A stretch of DNA of 64,000 nt from Gammaproteobacteria bacterium (lineage in GTDB: Bacteria > Pseudomonadota > Gammaproteobacteria > Eutrophobiales > Eutrophobiaceae). Location: the NCBI GenBank assembly GCA_012103475.1, contig WLWS01000002.1, positions 248,001 through 312,000 on the forward strand, given 5' to 3'. This document shows positions 1-8,772 of the stretch, one piece after another (within the stretch, counting starts at the first letter, position 1; every line of letters begins with the position of its first letter). A model generated the notes under the pieces. It did not search any database. It was given only the letters and a program-made list of their open reading frames with translations, and was not told the DNA's origin. The position numbers and the translations under genes are program-made.

Positions 1-2234
1 CTGCGCTTTTTCTCTTCCTCAATATAAGGCAGCAGATAGGCAACAGCTTTTTTCATAACACGGGCACTTTTCACTACCTGTGGTAGAAACATTTTGCCCG
101 AACCAAACAAATCGCCAACGATATTCATGCCATCCATCAGAGGACCTTCAATGACATCCAGTGGCTTGTCATGTTGTAAACGGGCTTCTTCGGTGTCTGT
201 ATCTATATAGTCGGCTATACCTTTGACAAGAGCATGCGCAAGACGAGAGCTCACATCTTCATCACGCCATTTCAAATCGACTATCTTTTCCTTTGTCTCA
301 CCTGGTTTGACAGTGTCGGCAAATTCGACCAGTGTGTCGGTTGCCTCCTCATTTCGGTTTAACAGAACATCTTCAACTTTGGTCAAAAGTTCTTTTGGGA
401 TTTCATCATAAATAGCAAGTTGACCGGCATTGACGATGCCCATGTCCATACCTGCTTTGATGCCGTGATAAAGAAAGGAGGCATGCATGGCTTCACGTAC
501 AGGATTATTACCACGGAATGAAAATGACACATTGCTTAGTCCGCCACTTACCAGTGCGTGTGGCAATTTTTCTTTTATCAATCGTGTGGCTTCAAAGAAT
601 GAAACGGCATAGTTATTGTGTTCTTCCATGCCGGTGGCAACGGTCAGGATATTGGGGTCAAATATAATATCCTCAGCAGGGAAGCCGATCTTATCAACCA
701 GAATACCGTAGGAACGCTTCGCTACTTCAAAACGGCGCTCAGTGGTGTCGGCCTGACCAAGTTCATCGAAACCCATGACCACGACTGCGGCCCCGTAGCG
801 GCGGACGAGTTTTGCCTGCTCGATAAATTTTTCTTCACCTTCTTTCAGGCTTATTGAATTCACTATGCCTTTGCCCTGGACACAGCGCAGACCTGCTTCA
901 ATAACAGACCATTTTGAAGAGTCAATCATAATTGGAACACGTGAGATGTCTGGCTCACTGGCAATCAGATGCAGGAACTCGGTCATCAGATGCTCTGATT
1001 CCAGCATACCTTCGTCCATACAGACATCGATTATCTGAGCGCCGTTTTCAACCTGCTGGCGGGCGATATCGAGTGCTTCATCAAGATTATCTTCTTTAAT
1101 CAGGCGCAGAAATTTGGGTGAACCGGCAACATTGGTACGTTCGCCTACATTGATAAAATTGGCCTCAGGTGTAATCGTCAAGGGTTCGAGGCCACTCAGT
1201 CTTTGCAAAGTTTGAACCTCAGGCACTGTACGTGGAGCAATAGTCGCGGCAACATCGGCAATTGCCTTGATATGAGCGGGGGTAGTGCCGCAGCAGCCAC
1301 CGACAATGTTTAAAAAACCGCTTTCACCGAACTCCTGTAACAGGCCTGCCATATATTCGGGGGATTCATCATATTCTCCGAATTCGTTTGGCAGACCGGC
1401 ATTCGGGTGGGCGCTGACATGGGTATCCGCAATGTTCGATAATTCTTCAACGTACTGACGCAGTTCTTTTGCCCCAAGCGCGCAATTCAAACCAATACTG
1501 ATTGGTCTGGCATGCCTTACCGAATGCCAGAAAGCTTCGCAGGTCTGGCCTGTCAGCGTGCGTCCGGAGGCATCGGTGATGGTGCCGGAGATCATAATCG
1601 GCAGGCGGATGTTATGTTTTTCGAAATACTCATCTATCGCGAAGAGTGCGGCTTTGGCATTCAATGTATCGAATATGGTCTCCACCAGTAATATGTCTAC
1701 GCCGCCATCAACCAGACCGCGTACAGCATCGGTGTAAGAGTCAGCCAGCTCGGTAAAAGCAATATTTCTAAATCCGGGTTTGTTCACATCTGGCGAAATT
1801 GAACAGGTACGGTTGGTCGGTCCAATTGCACCGGCTACAAAGCGGGGTTTTTCGTTCGTGCTGGCGGCATCGGCGGCTTCTCGGGCGAGACGCGCTCCCT
1901 CCAGATTCAGTTCATAAGCCAGATCTTCCATCTGGTAATCGGCCATCGCAATTGAAGTTGAATTAAAGGTATTAGTTTCGATTATATCGGCGCCGGCATC
2001 CAGAAAGGCCTGGTGAATTGCGCTGATTACCTCAGGTTTGGTAATAGAAAGCAGATCGTTGTTACCCTTCAAGTCAGAAGGATAATCTTTAAATCGCTCA
2101 CCTCTGTAATCCGTTTCCTCAAGTTTGTAGGACTGGATCATCGTGCCCATGGCACCATCCAGAATCAGGATGCGTTCTTGTAGAAGACTACCCAGGGCCG
2201 ATTGAGTCTCGCCCGGACTGTTTTTTCCATTCAT
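1..2234 (-). CDS. metH: Cobalamin-dependent methionine synthase MetH, N-terminal part (runs off the left edge)
   Basis: MetH transfers the methyl group of 5-methyltetrahydrofolate through cob(I)alamin to homocysteine, giving methionine in the cytoplasm. Translating the minus strand from the ATG at 2232-2234 gives an uninterrupted frame of about 744 residues to the window edge. It opens with the homocysteine-binding domain ([13 protein letters not shown] near residues 25-35, then the zinc-binding GGCCGT motif), followed by the pterin-binding domain ([11 protein letters not shown]) and the start of the cobalamin cap module. Full-length MetH is about 1,200 residues, so the B12-binding and SAM reactivation domains lie outside the window. 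The long leader contains an SAH riboswitch. Family assignment is very secure; only the end is unseen. Confidence 0.97.
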   Translation of the reverse strand, partial: MNGKNSPGETQSALGSLLQERILILDGAMGTMIQSYKLEETDYRGERFKDYPSDLKGNNDLLSITKPEVISAIHQAFLDAGADIIETNTFNSTSIAMADYQMEDLAYELNLEGARLAREAADAASTNEKPRFVAGAIGPTNRTCSISPDVNKPGFRNIAFTELADSYTDAVRGLVDGGVDILLVETIFDTLNAKAALFAIDEYFEKHNIRLPIMISGTITDASGRTLTGQTCEAFWHSVRHARPISIGLNCALGAKELRQYVEELSNIADTHVSAHPNAGLPNEFGEYDESPEYMAGLLQEFGESGFLNIVGGCCGTTPAHIKAIADVAATIAPRTVPEVQTLQRLSGLEPLTITPEANFINVGERTNVAGSPKFLRLIKEDNLDEALDIARQQVENGAQIIDVCMDEGMLESEHLMTEFLHLIASEPDISRVPIMIDSSKWSVIEAGLRCVQGKGIVNSISLKEGEEKFIEQAKLVRRYGAAVVVMGFDELGQADTTERRFEVAKRSYGILVDKIGFPAEDIIFDPNILTVATGMEEHNNYAVSFFEATRLIKEKLPHALVSGGLSNVSFSFRGNNPVREAMHASFLYHGIKAGMDMGIVNAGQLAIYDEIPKELLTKVEDVLLNRNEEATDTLVEFADTVKPGETKEKIVDLKWRDEDVSSRLAHALVKGIADYIDTDTEEARLQHDKPLDVIEGPLMDGMNIVGDLFGSGKMFLPQVVKSARVMKKAVAYLLPYIEEEKKR

Positions 2235-2333
2235 GTTCTTACACTCACTGTAAACGAGTGGAAAAGGCAGACAAAACAGGGAGGAAAGGTTTGAGTTCGC
2301 CTCGCTTATGTCGTTCGATTCCAAACTATTTAA
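2235..2333 (-). promoter_or_regulatory. Expression platform between the SAH aptamer and metH start
   Basis: Two competing helices are visible. The 3' strand of the aptamer's P1 (plus-strand TAAGCGAG at 2331-2338) is perfectly complementary to plus-strand CTCGCTTA at 2301-2308, so it can pair either inside the aptamer or with the leader. A second small hairpin (CACTC at 2242-2246 with GAGTG at 2256-2260) lies directly before the start codon and covers the only weak purine-rich stretch that could serve as ribosome binding site. This suggests translational control, with the P1 switch deciding whether the start region is open. The mechanism is inferred; the complementarity is seen. Confidence 0.55.
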
Positions 2334-2404
2334 GCGAGCGCGGTTGCTAATTGACGATCCAGTCCGAGCCTGGCAGATAAATCTGTTGCAACGCTCCTCG
2401 GTCT
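2334..2404 (-). ncRNA. S-adenosylhomocysteine (SAH) riboswitch in the metH leader
   Basis: Read on the minus strand, the leader begins CCGAGGAGCGTTGCAAC, then has a short CAGAT/ATCTG stem, then AGGCTCGG, then a closing segment CAACCGCGCTCGC. This is the order of conserved elements in the SAH riboswitch class known upstream of ahcY, metF and metH: the 5' GAGCG pairs with CGCTC (P1), and CCGAG with CTCGG gives the pseudoknot-type pairing. In that class SAH binding turns expression on, so SAH build-up would favour methionine regeneration. The call rests on motif order recognised by eye; a covariance-model score was not available. Confidence 0.9.
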
Positions 2405-2538
2405 GAACTTACTTCTAGCGAAGGATTCTAGTACGTTTAGATAAAAATTTCCAATTATTGATAATTTTTATCGTTTATCATTCGATAAAATAATAAAGAT
2501 GCAGAGCCGCTTAAGCGGGATTTCGTAAAATAAATAAA
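2405..2538. promoter_or_regulatory. AT-rich divergent promoter region with inverted repeat
   Basis: This stretch separates the metH leader (minus) from the gene at 2539 (plus). It contains a perfect 8-bp inverted repeat, TTTTATCG (2466-2473) and CGATAAAA (2483-2490), with a 9-nt spacer, in strongly AT-rich DNA. It could be a regulator site or part of overlapping promoters. No further gene was seen in it. Confidence 0.35.
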
Positions 2539-3330
2539 ATGTACAGTTTACTGGCGACTAATCAACAAGCCCGCGATAAGCAAAATTCACCTTGTCTGCT
2601 CTCAGCGTACTGGCTTCTGGCTGTTTTGCTGATTCCAGCTTCGGGCTACGCTGATCTGGGGGACCTGAAAGTGTATTCCCCCATCGTCGAAAAGGGGGAA
2701 CTGGCTTTCGAGGTACTGGGAGATACAACTTTCGATAATGATAAATCGCGGGATGGTTTTCAATATCATGAGTTTGAATTTGAATACAGCATAAACGACA
2801 GATGGGCCACTTCTCTGACTAACAGCATAGTAAAACTTCCAGGCGAAGATTTGAAATACAACGTGCTCGGCTGGGAGAATACCATTCAGTTCACTGAAGA
2901 AGGTAAATACTGGCTTGATACAGGTGTGCATATTGAGCTGGAGCTGGATGATGAAAAAGATGTTGCCGATCAGGTTGAAGTACGTTTTTTATTTCGCCAT
3001 AACTCAGGAAAGTTCGAACACATTGCCAATATAAACTTTGAACAACAATTCGGTAGTGCTGCGGAGGAAAGTCTTGAGCTCGAATATATCTGGCGTTCAA
3101 AATACCGCCTCTCAGACACAAGCGGTATCGGTCTTGAAGCGTATGGTGAACTTGGCGAAATAAAAAAATTTGAATCTTTGCCGGAGCAGGAGCATATTCT
3201 TGGGCCGGCTGTCTATCATGATTTAGTAATCTTCGGGATAGGGCTGGAGACGCAAATGACCTGGTTGTTCGGCTTAACACAGGGGAGTGTCGCAAATACT
3301 TTCAGGTGGCAACTTGAGTTTGATTTCTAG
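2539..3330 (+). CDS. Exported protein of unknown function, probably outer-membrane or periplasmic beta-rich
   Basis: This 263-residue protein is not recognised as a named family. It starts with a long signal sequence: a hydrophilic lead of about 20 residues, then the hydrophobic core LLSAYWLLAVLLIPASG ending at YA-D near residue 38. The mature part is rich in alternating hydrophobic and polar residues and short strands (for example HEFEFEYSINDRW) and ends in phenylalanine (QLEFDF), a pattern typical of small outer-membrane beta-barrels. The ATG at 2539 has a poor ribosome binding site, so a different start is possible. It lies 50 bp upstream of the sulfide:quinone oxidoreductase and may be cotranscribed with it. 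Confidence 0.6.
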   Translation: MYSLLATNQQARDKQNSPCLLSAYWLLAVLLIPASGYADLGDLKVYSPIVEKGELAFEVLGDTTFDNDKSRDGFQYHEFEFEYSINDRWATSLTNSIVKLPGEDLKYNVLGWENTIQFTEEGKYWLDTGVHIELELDDEKDVADQVEVRFLFRHNSGKFEHIANINFEQQFGSAAEESLELEYIWRSKYRLSDTSGIGLEAYGELGEIKKFESLPEQEHILGPAVYHDLVIFGIGLETQMTWLFGLTQGSVANTFRWQLEFDF

Positions 3331-3380
3331 TTTGATTCGATAATTCTTGCCACTTACATCAATCTGCAGAGGAGATACTG

Positions 3381-4628
3381 ATGACAGAGAATAAACACCA
3401 GGTAATTATTGTTGGTGGTGGAACAGCAGGTATTACGGTCGCCGCAGCACTAAAGAGAAAATCCGGCAATGCCGGACTGGATATCGCCATTATTGAACCT
3501 TCGGATAATCATTATTACCAGCCTGCCTTTACTCTGGTCGGAGCAGGAGCTTATTCTCTGGATAAAACCCAACGTCAGCAGTCAGTATTGATCCCTGATG
3601 GTGTCGACTGGATAAAAGACAGGGTGAGCGCTTTTGATCCAGATAACAAAAGTGTCAGCCTCGAGTCCGGGGATAAGTTGCAATACGATTTTCTTATTGT
3701 TTGCCCGGGGCTTGAATTAAACTGGGACAAAATTGAAGGCGCCCCTGACGCTTTGGGTAAGAACGGCGTCTGTAGTAATTATTCTCCTGAGCATGTGGAA
3801 TACACATGGAGTTGTATAAAGGAGCTAAAACCCGGGTCTACGGCGCTATTCACACAGGCACCACTGCCTTTTAAATGCCCTGGTGCGCCACAAAAAATTG
3901 CCTACCTCACCGCCGATTATCTACAAAAGCAAGGTTGCCTGGAAAAAACCAGCCTACATTTTCTGACACATGGCCCGGCTATGTTTGCGGTGCCCTTGTT
4001 TGCAAAAGAATTGAATGGGGTGGCTGAGCGCTATGGTATCAAGGTTCATTTTCAGCATAACCTGATAGCCATTGATGGTGCGAATAAGAAAGCTACTTTC
4101 GAGCTTGTTGGAGGCGAGAAAGAAGGCGAACGGATCACTCTGGATTACGACATGCTTCATTTCACTCCGCCACAATCACCGCCTGAGTCAGTCAGAGTAA
4201 GTCCGTTGGCCAATGAGGCCGGCTATGTCGATGTGCATCAACACAGCTTGCAACACAATAAATACAGCAATGTTTTTGCCCTGGGTGATGCGGCATCAAC
4301 ACCAAATTCCAAAACCGCGGCAGCGGTACGTAAGCAGGCACCGGTTGTGGTCAGACACTTACTGGCTGTAATGAAAGGGGAAAGTCTCAATGACGAATAC
4401 GATGGATACGGATCTTGTCCGCTGACTACCGCCTATGGCAAAGTCATCATGGCCGAGTTTATCTATGGTGGTAAAGTAACACCGACTTTTCCGCTCGATC
4501 CACGCAAGGAACGCTGGCTGAACTGGTGGATTAAAGCAAGCGGCTTACCCCTTTTTTACTGGCATTACATGCTCAAAGGCTACAGCTGGTTTTTTAAACA
4601 CAACACTGATTACGTGGATCCTACCTAG
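3381..4628 (+). CDS. sqr: Sulfide:quinone oxidoreductase, type II (SQRDL-like)
   Basis: This flavoprotein oxidises sulfide and passes electrons to the membrane quinone pool. The 415-residue chain opens with an FAD dinucleotide-binding motif (VIIVGGGTAGIT, residues 8-19). It keeps the family signature PFKCPGAPQK with Cys166 and a second conserved cysteine, Cys346, in YGSCPLTTAYGK; these match the two redox cysteines of mitochondrial-type SQR. A second FAD signature, FALGDAAS, lies near residue 300. A good ribosome binding site (GAGGAG) precedes the ATG. The gene is convergent with and overlaps by 8 bp the mto operon, whose methanethiol oxidase releases sulfide, so this enzyme is a natural scavenger of that product. 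Confidence 0.92.
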   Translation: MTENKHQVIIVGGGTAGITVAAALKRKSGNAGLDIAIIEPSDNHYYQPAFTLVGAGAYSLDKTQRQQSVLIPDGVDWIKDRVSAFDPDNKSVSLESGDKLQYDFLIVCPGLELNWDKIEGAPDALGKNGVCSNYSPEHVEYTWSCIKELKPGSTALFTQAPLPFKCPGAPQKIAYLTADYLQKQGCLEKTSLHFLTHGPAMFAVPLFAKELNGVAERYGIKVHFQHNLIAIDGANKKATFELVGGEKEGERITLDYDMLHFTPPQSPPESVRVSPLANEAGYVDVHQHSLQHNKYSNVFALGDAASTPNSKTAAAVRKQAPVVVRHLLAVMKGESLNDEYDGYGSCPLTTAYGKVIMAEFIYGGKVTPTFPLDPRKERWLNWWIKASGLPLFYWHYMLKGYSWFFKHNTDYVDPT

Positions 4629-6555
4629 TATTACCCACCGGTGCGGCGAAGGCATCACTAATCAAGCTATCTACATTGCTGCCAGTCAGACTACTGAGAA
4701 AGGCAACAATCTGTTGTTTTTCTTTTGCAGATAAATGCAAAGGCCTTAAAAGCGGATCAAGTAATTCATTGTTGATGCCGCCTGTGTTGTAAAACTCCAC
4801 AACTTCTTCAAGCGTTGAAATTGAACCATCGTGCATATAAGGCGCGGTCAGTTGGATGTTTCTAAGACCGGGGGTGCGATATTTCCAGCGGTCTTCCGGT
4901 AAACCGCTGATTTCGTAGTAGCCGAGATCTCCGGGTTTTACCTCTGCTGAATCAGCGATTGCTGCTGTATCGACATTTATCCAGGTTGCGGGTGCGACCA
5001 GGACTCTTTGAACTACAGGAACTTTGGACATGGAGTTCGCGTAACCGACCCCTGTGTTGTGCAACTTATGATCGGTGAAAAGAGCGTGGTTTTCCTCAAT
5101 CAGATGACAGCTAACGCAAGCCGCTTTGCCAACGAACAGACGATAACCGGCAATGGCATCCTTATTCATAGCGTCATTCTTCTTCCCAAACAACCATTGG
5201 TCAAAATCACTGTTGGCTGACACCAGAACACGCTGATAACTGGCCAGAGCGTCACCCACATTTTTTATATCGGCTTGCTGACCCTTAAAGACCTTTTCAA
5301 ATTGCTGTCGGTAGTCGGGTATCTGGTTGATTTTACTTATAACCTGACCAACTGAAGGATTCGCCATTTCATTGTGTGCCAGCAATGGCCCCCATATTTG
5401 TTGTTCAAGGCTTGTCTCACGGGCATCGTGAAACAGCCGTTTTGCATAAACTGCATTATAAATAGTGGGTGCATTGCGCCTGACTGTACGGCCCTCTACA
5501 CCGACTGCCGTGGCCAGTTCGTTGCTGGTAAAACCCTGCTCTGGTATATGACACATCGCACAGGAAAACGTATTGTTGTGTGACAGACGCCGGTCATAAA
5601 AAAGTTGACGGCCGAGTCGGACTTTCTCTTTGCTTAGCGGATTTTCGGCTGGAACAGGAACGGCGGGTAAGCCAAGCGGCGTCTGACTGATAACTTGAAG
5701 AAGGTCTGCTTCATGCCCGGATCGGGACTGCAGGCTTTGCGCTTGGGTAACGTAAGACTTGTTTGCATAACCCTGTTTATAGTCACCGGCGCCATGAAGC
5801 CGAGGCTCAGGTGAGGGAGTACTCAGTCCGCTAGTAGTTTTGCTGGCGGCACTCATAGCCAGCGTTTTTATATCGTTAACCACTGTATCGGGGTGTAGAA
5901 ATGAGGTGTTGTAGATGTTTCGAATCTGTTTGTCTGTATCGATAAGAAACACTCGAAGAATATGGGAGATAGTACCTGTGGTATCGCCATTCTCATCAAC
6001 ATCGCGAAGAATGGATTGGCCATAGGCGGCAAGAAGAGGATCAAGCTCAGACTCCGATGTGCTTGTCAGAAATTGCCAGTCAAATCCCTTTTTAACGAAG
6101 TTTTTTGCGTAATCGCGCATGACGGCCGGTGTGTCATTAGCAGGGTCAAAGCTCATACTAATAAAGCGAATCTTGTCTCTAAGCAGGGGTTCAGCGGCGA
6201 GCCGGTTTTGCACCTGACTACTGACATAGGTGGCCAGCGGACAACCGTTGACGTCATCACACTGGGTATAGATGAAACTCAAGACAAGATATTTGTCACC
6301 AAAAAATTGATGTAGTCGAACTGACTTGCCCTGCATATCCAGAATATTGCCATCACTGGCAGGGCCTAGTTGCGGTAGTGTGTAGCTGCCGGCTTTTGGC
6401 GCGGTAAAATTTAGAGACTGATATCCGGGCGCGAGCACCTGGGGAGGCTGCTCCGGTTTTTTATTATGTCCGCTGTGAGCGAAAACAGTGCCCGCCAGAC
6501 TGAAAAGAAAAATGCCGGTAACGCATAACGCTACCGGCATTGGATAAGTACGCAA
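4621..6555 (-). CDS. SCO1/SenC domain fused to MauG/CcpA-type di-haem cytochrome c peroxidase
   Basis: The 644-residue exported protein (signal peptide ending near AHSGH, about residue 26) has two parts. Residues about 60-235 form a SCO1/SenC thioredoxin-fold copper chaperone with Cys99, Cys105 and His198; the cysteines are spaced CX5C rather than the usual CX3C. Residues about 290-620 form a di-haem peroxidase with CAMCH (332-336) and CVSCH (480-484) haem sites and the C-terminal YMHDGS motif. In known methanethiol oxidase loci the SCO1/SenC and mauG genes are separate and follow mtoX. Here they are one chain 12 bp after mtoX. By analogy it should help install copper or a modified residue in MtoX, or remove H2O2. 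That role is inferred; the domain fusion is seen. Confidence 0.9.
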   Translation of the reverse strand: MRTYPMPVALCVTGIFLFSLAGTVFAHSGHNKKPEQPPQVLAPGYQSLNFTAPKAGSYTLPQLGPASDGNILDMQGKSVRLHQFFGDKYLVLSFIYTQCDDVNGCPLATYVSSQVQNRLAAEPLLRDKIRFISMSFDPANDTPAVMRDYAKNFVKKGFDWQFLTSTSESELDPLLAAYGQSILRDVDENGDTTGTISHILRVFLIDTDKQIRNIYNTSFLHPDTVVNDIKTLAMSAASKTTSGLSTPSPEPRLHGAGDYKQGYANKSYVTQAQSLQSRSGHEADLLQVISQTPLGLPAVPVPAENPLSKEKVRLGRQLFYDRRLSHNNTFSCAMCHIPEQGFTSNELATAVGVEGRTVRRNAPTIYNAVYAKRLFHDARETSLEQQIWGPLLAHNEMANPSVGQVISKINQIPDYRQQFEKVFKGQQADIKNVGDALASYQRVLVSANSDFDQWLFGKKNDAMNKDAIAGYRLFVGKAACVSCHLIEENHALFTDHKLHNTGVGYANSMSKVPVVQRVLVAPATWINVDTAAIADSAEVKPGDLGYYEISGLPEDRWKYRTPGLRNIQLTAPYMHDGSISTLEEVVEFYNTGGINNELLDPLLRPLHLSAKEKQQIVAFLSSLTGSNVDSLISDAFAAPVGNTR

Positions 6556-6567
6556 AATTACTCTCGT

Positions 6568-7932
6568 TTAAGGACTCGCTGCTACTTTCACATCAGAATC
6601 CTGCGGTCTTTTTTGCGCATACAGCGAATAGGCACCGAAGCGCATCTGATGTGGAAGACCGAGCTTTTCAGCCACAAAATCGATGGCAAATTTGAGTTTC
6701 AGCTCCTTGCCATCCCAGTCATAGGCTTTGAAATACTGTACATCGCCGCTATCGGATTTCTTTTTGTCCCAGTTTGCCAGCAGGGATGAGGTGAAGTAAG
6801 CACGGCTGCCATCCCAGCTTTGGGAAATCATATTAATCTGCGCACCGATTTTCTTGGTGTAGACCTCTTTGGGACTGAAGGGATCAGACACATCAAAAGC
6901 TCTGGCCATACCGTCATTCCAGGTGTCGACCCACAAAGTGTTATCGTCGGCAGAAATGGAAATATCAACGGGCAGTGGAATTTTGCTGGCGTCGGCAATA
7001 TCTGCGACCGCTTTGGCCTGCCATTCACCCATTTTATCTTCATAGATAAGCCAGATTTTCGAGGTCAGAGCCGTTGTCGTAAAGCAATAGTTATTCTGAG
7101 AGCCCCAGGCACAGCGAATTTCCAGCGGCGCACCCGGCACATCAAGCACTTTTTTCGGCTTGCGTGTGTGCAGATCCCAGATAACCACGGTATTGCCGAA
7201 GCGTTTCATGGCTTCGCCATCGCCCATCATTTTACCCAGGTCCATCATGTAGTTATTCCAACCGGTAAAAGAGGACGTCACCATCACATTGCGTCGTGGT
7301 AATGCACGTACGTCATAGCCGTAGCCATCAGCAAACTGACCACTTTTCATCGCTCCACCAAGATTTTCATCAGTAGGCATCCAGTGGGTGGTGATGTATT
7401 GACCGCCATTGGTGTATTCCACCAACGCCGTTCTTCCACCGTGGTCTTTGTCATTAGAGAGGCCCGAAATCATCATTCGACCAGGCAGAGCGTAGGTGGT
7501 ATGCGGGCCGACAACACCACCGCTTTTATCTACGAAGTTATCGATGGTTTTGTACAGTCTTGGTTTGGCTGGATCACTGTGGACGTTAAAGATAAAAATC
7601 TTGCTGGTATCCAGACCACCGGCCCACAAATAGCGGCGATCGTCGGTGAGACCAGAGTGATGTGCCTCATTGCGACCGCCAACTGACAAGGAGTTTATGA
7701 CTTTGCCGTAGTTCTTTGAATTCGGATTCACATCCACTGTAACCAGTTTATCCTGCTCGTCACCGACACCTTCAACACCCAGCGTCCAGACATAAATGAA
7801 ATCTTCCTGACCAACGATCTTGGCCATATAGGGTGACATGCAGGTTTCATCGGCGAAGGAGGCCGAAGCGGCGAGCAGGCCAAATACTGATGCACACAGA
7901 GTGCTTGTTAAGCGCTGTAAAATATTTTTCAT
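6568..7932 (-). CDS. mtoX: Methanethiol oxidase, periplasmic (selenium-binding protein SBP56 family)
   Basis: The 454-residue product has a signal peptide (cleavage near ASFA-D, residue 27) and then matches the SBP56/methanethiol oxidase family along its length, including NEAHHSGLTDDRRYLWAGG, GPHTTYALPGRMMIS and LPHQMRFGAYSLYAQKR. The family oxidises methanethiol to formaldehyde, hydrogen sulfide and hydrogen peroxide and is copper-dependent in methylotrophs. The partner downstream is the SCO1-peroxidase fusion, the same gene company that defines mtoX loci. The signal peptide distinguishes it from cytoplasmic SBP56 homologues. Methanethiol could come from DMSP or dimethyl sulfide metabolism, which is not visible here. 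Confidence 0.9.
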   Translation of the reverse strand: MKNILQRLTSTLCASVFGLLAASASFADETCMSPYMAKIVGQEDFIYVWTLGVEGVGDEQDKLVTVDVNPNSKNYGKVINSLSVGGRNEAHHSGLTDDRRYLWAGGLDTSKIFIFNVHSDPAKPRLYKTIDNFVDKSGGVVGPHTTYALPGRMMISGLSNDKDHGGRTALVEYTNGGQYITTHWMPTDENLGGAMKSGQFADGYGYDVRALPRRNVMVTSSFTGWNNYMMDLGKMMGDGEAMKRFGNTVVIWDLHTRKPKKVLDVPGAPLEIRCAWGSQNNYCFTTTALTSKIWLIYEDKMGEWQAKAVADIADASKIPLPVDISISADDNTLWVDTWNDGMARAFDVSDPFSPKEVYTKKIGAQINMISQSWDGSRAYFTSSLLANWDKKKSDSGDVQYFKAYDWDGKELKLKFAIDFVAEKLGLPHQMRFGAYSLYAQKRPQDSDVKVAASP

Positions 7933-8219
7933 GCTTATCCCCAGGTAAATGATGATTGTGATTATTAAAGCAGATCGAGACTGACATTTATACCATCACT
8001 TGTCAGGGATATTGCCTGGGTGCAGAGCTAGGAAAAACATAATAATTATTTTAGAAAAACTTTTTAAGTGACTGTTAATAAAAGTTAATAATGTAAATAT
8101 TAAAGTAAATTCTTTGCTTGTTAACGTCTGAAATTGACCACATCGAAGTGGCTTGTTTAGTGTAAGATAGTGCGCTGCACAAACAGGCGGACATCGCCCT
8201 ACAATTGGAATGAAACAGG
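7933..8219. promoter_or_regulatory. Divergent intergenic region mtoX / cobalamin adenosyltransferase
   Basis: This 287-bp spacer must contain the promoters of the mto operon (minus) and the adenosyltransferase gene (plus). Its middle part (about 8040-8110) is AT-rich. No strong hairpin, riboswitch core or named operator was recognised, and the reading frames that cross it show no protein-like composition. Confidence 0.4.
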
Positions 8220-8768
8220 ATGGGTAACAGACTTTCAAAGCTCTATACAAAAACCGGGGATAAAGGTGAAACCGGACTTGGTGACGGCTCAAGAGTTGCT
8301 AAAACCGACACAAGAGTCTGGGCCATGGGTGATGTGGATGAGTTAAACAGCGTCATTGGCATGCTTATCGAGCACTGTGAAATGGAAACCATCCGAGAGT
8401 GTTTACGTGATATTCAGCATGTGCTTTTCAATCTTGGTGGCGAGCTATCCATTCCTGGTGCGGAACTGGTTTTTGATAAAAATGTACTAACGCTGGAAAC
8501 CCTGATAGATAATCACAATGAAAATCTACCTGCATTGAAAGAGTTTATTCTGCCCGGTGGCAGCATCGCTGCGGGTACCTGTCATCTTGCCAGGGCAGTA
8601 TGCCGACGGGCAGAGCGCAGGGTGATAGCTCTGGCCAGGGATGAAGCTGTCAATCAACATGCTCTGGTTTATCTGAATCGTTTGTCTGATCTGCTTTTCG
8701 TGTTCGCCAGAATTCTTGCCCGACATGCTGGCGGGGAAGAAGTGTACTGGCAAAAAGATCGACTCTAG
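8220..8768 (+). CDS. Cob(I)yrinic acid a,c-diamide adenosyltransferase, PduO type
   Basis: This cytoplasmic enzyme adenosylates reduced corrinoid with ATP to give coenzyme B12. The 182-residue protein shows the PduO hallmark order: the N-terminal ATP-binding YTKTGDKGETGLGDG (residues 9-23), VDELNSVIG, FILPGGS, and the helix CRRAER followed by YLNRLSDLLFVFAR. These are diagnostic. It is followed after 4 bp by a metallo-beta-lactamase-fold gene, probably cotranscribed. MetH at the left edge shows that this organism uses cobalamin, though MetH needs methylcobalamin rather than adenosylcobalamin. Confidence 0.93.
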   Translation: MGNRLSKLYTKTGDKGETGLGDGSRVAKTDTRVWAMGDVDELNSVIGMLIEHCEMETIRECLRDIQHVLFNLGGELSIPGAELVFDKNVLTLETLIDNHNENLPALKEFILPGGSIAAGTCHLARAVCRRAERRVIALARDEAVNQHALVYLNRLSDLLFVFARILARHAGGEEVYWQKDRL

Positions 8769-8772
8769 TCAG

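Noticed and set aside
2235..2538. Cobalamin riboswitch in front of metH
   Set aside because: No B12-box core was seen; the conserved elements match the SAH class instead.
7996..8292. Minus-strand frame across the mtoX/adenosyltransferase promoter region
   Set aside because: It overlaps the start of the confirmed adenosyltransferase gene on the other strand and shows no family features or ribosome binding site.
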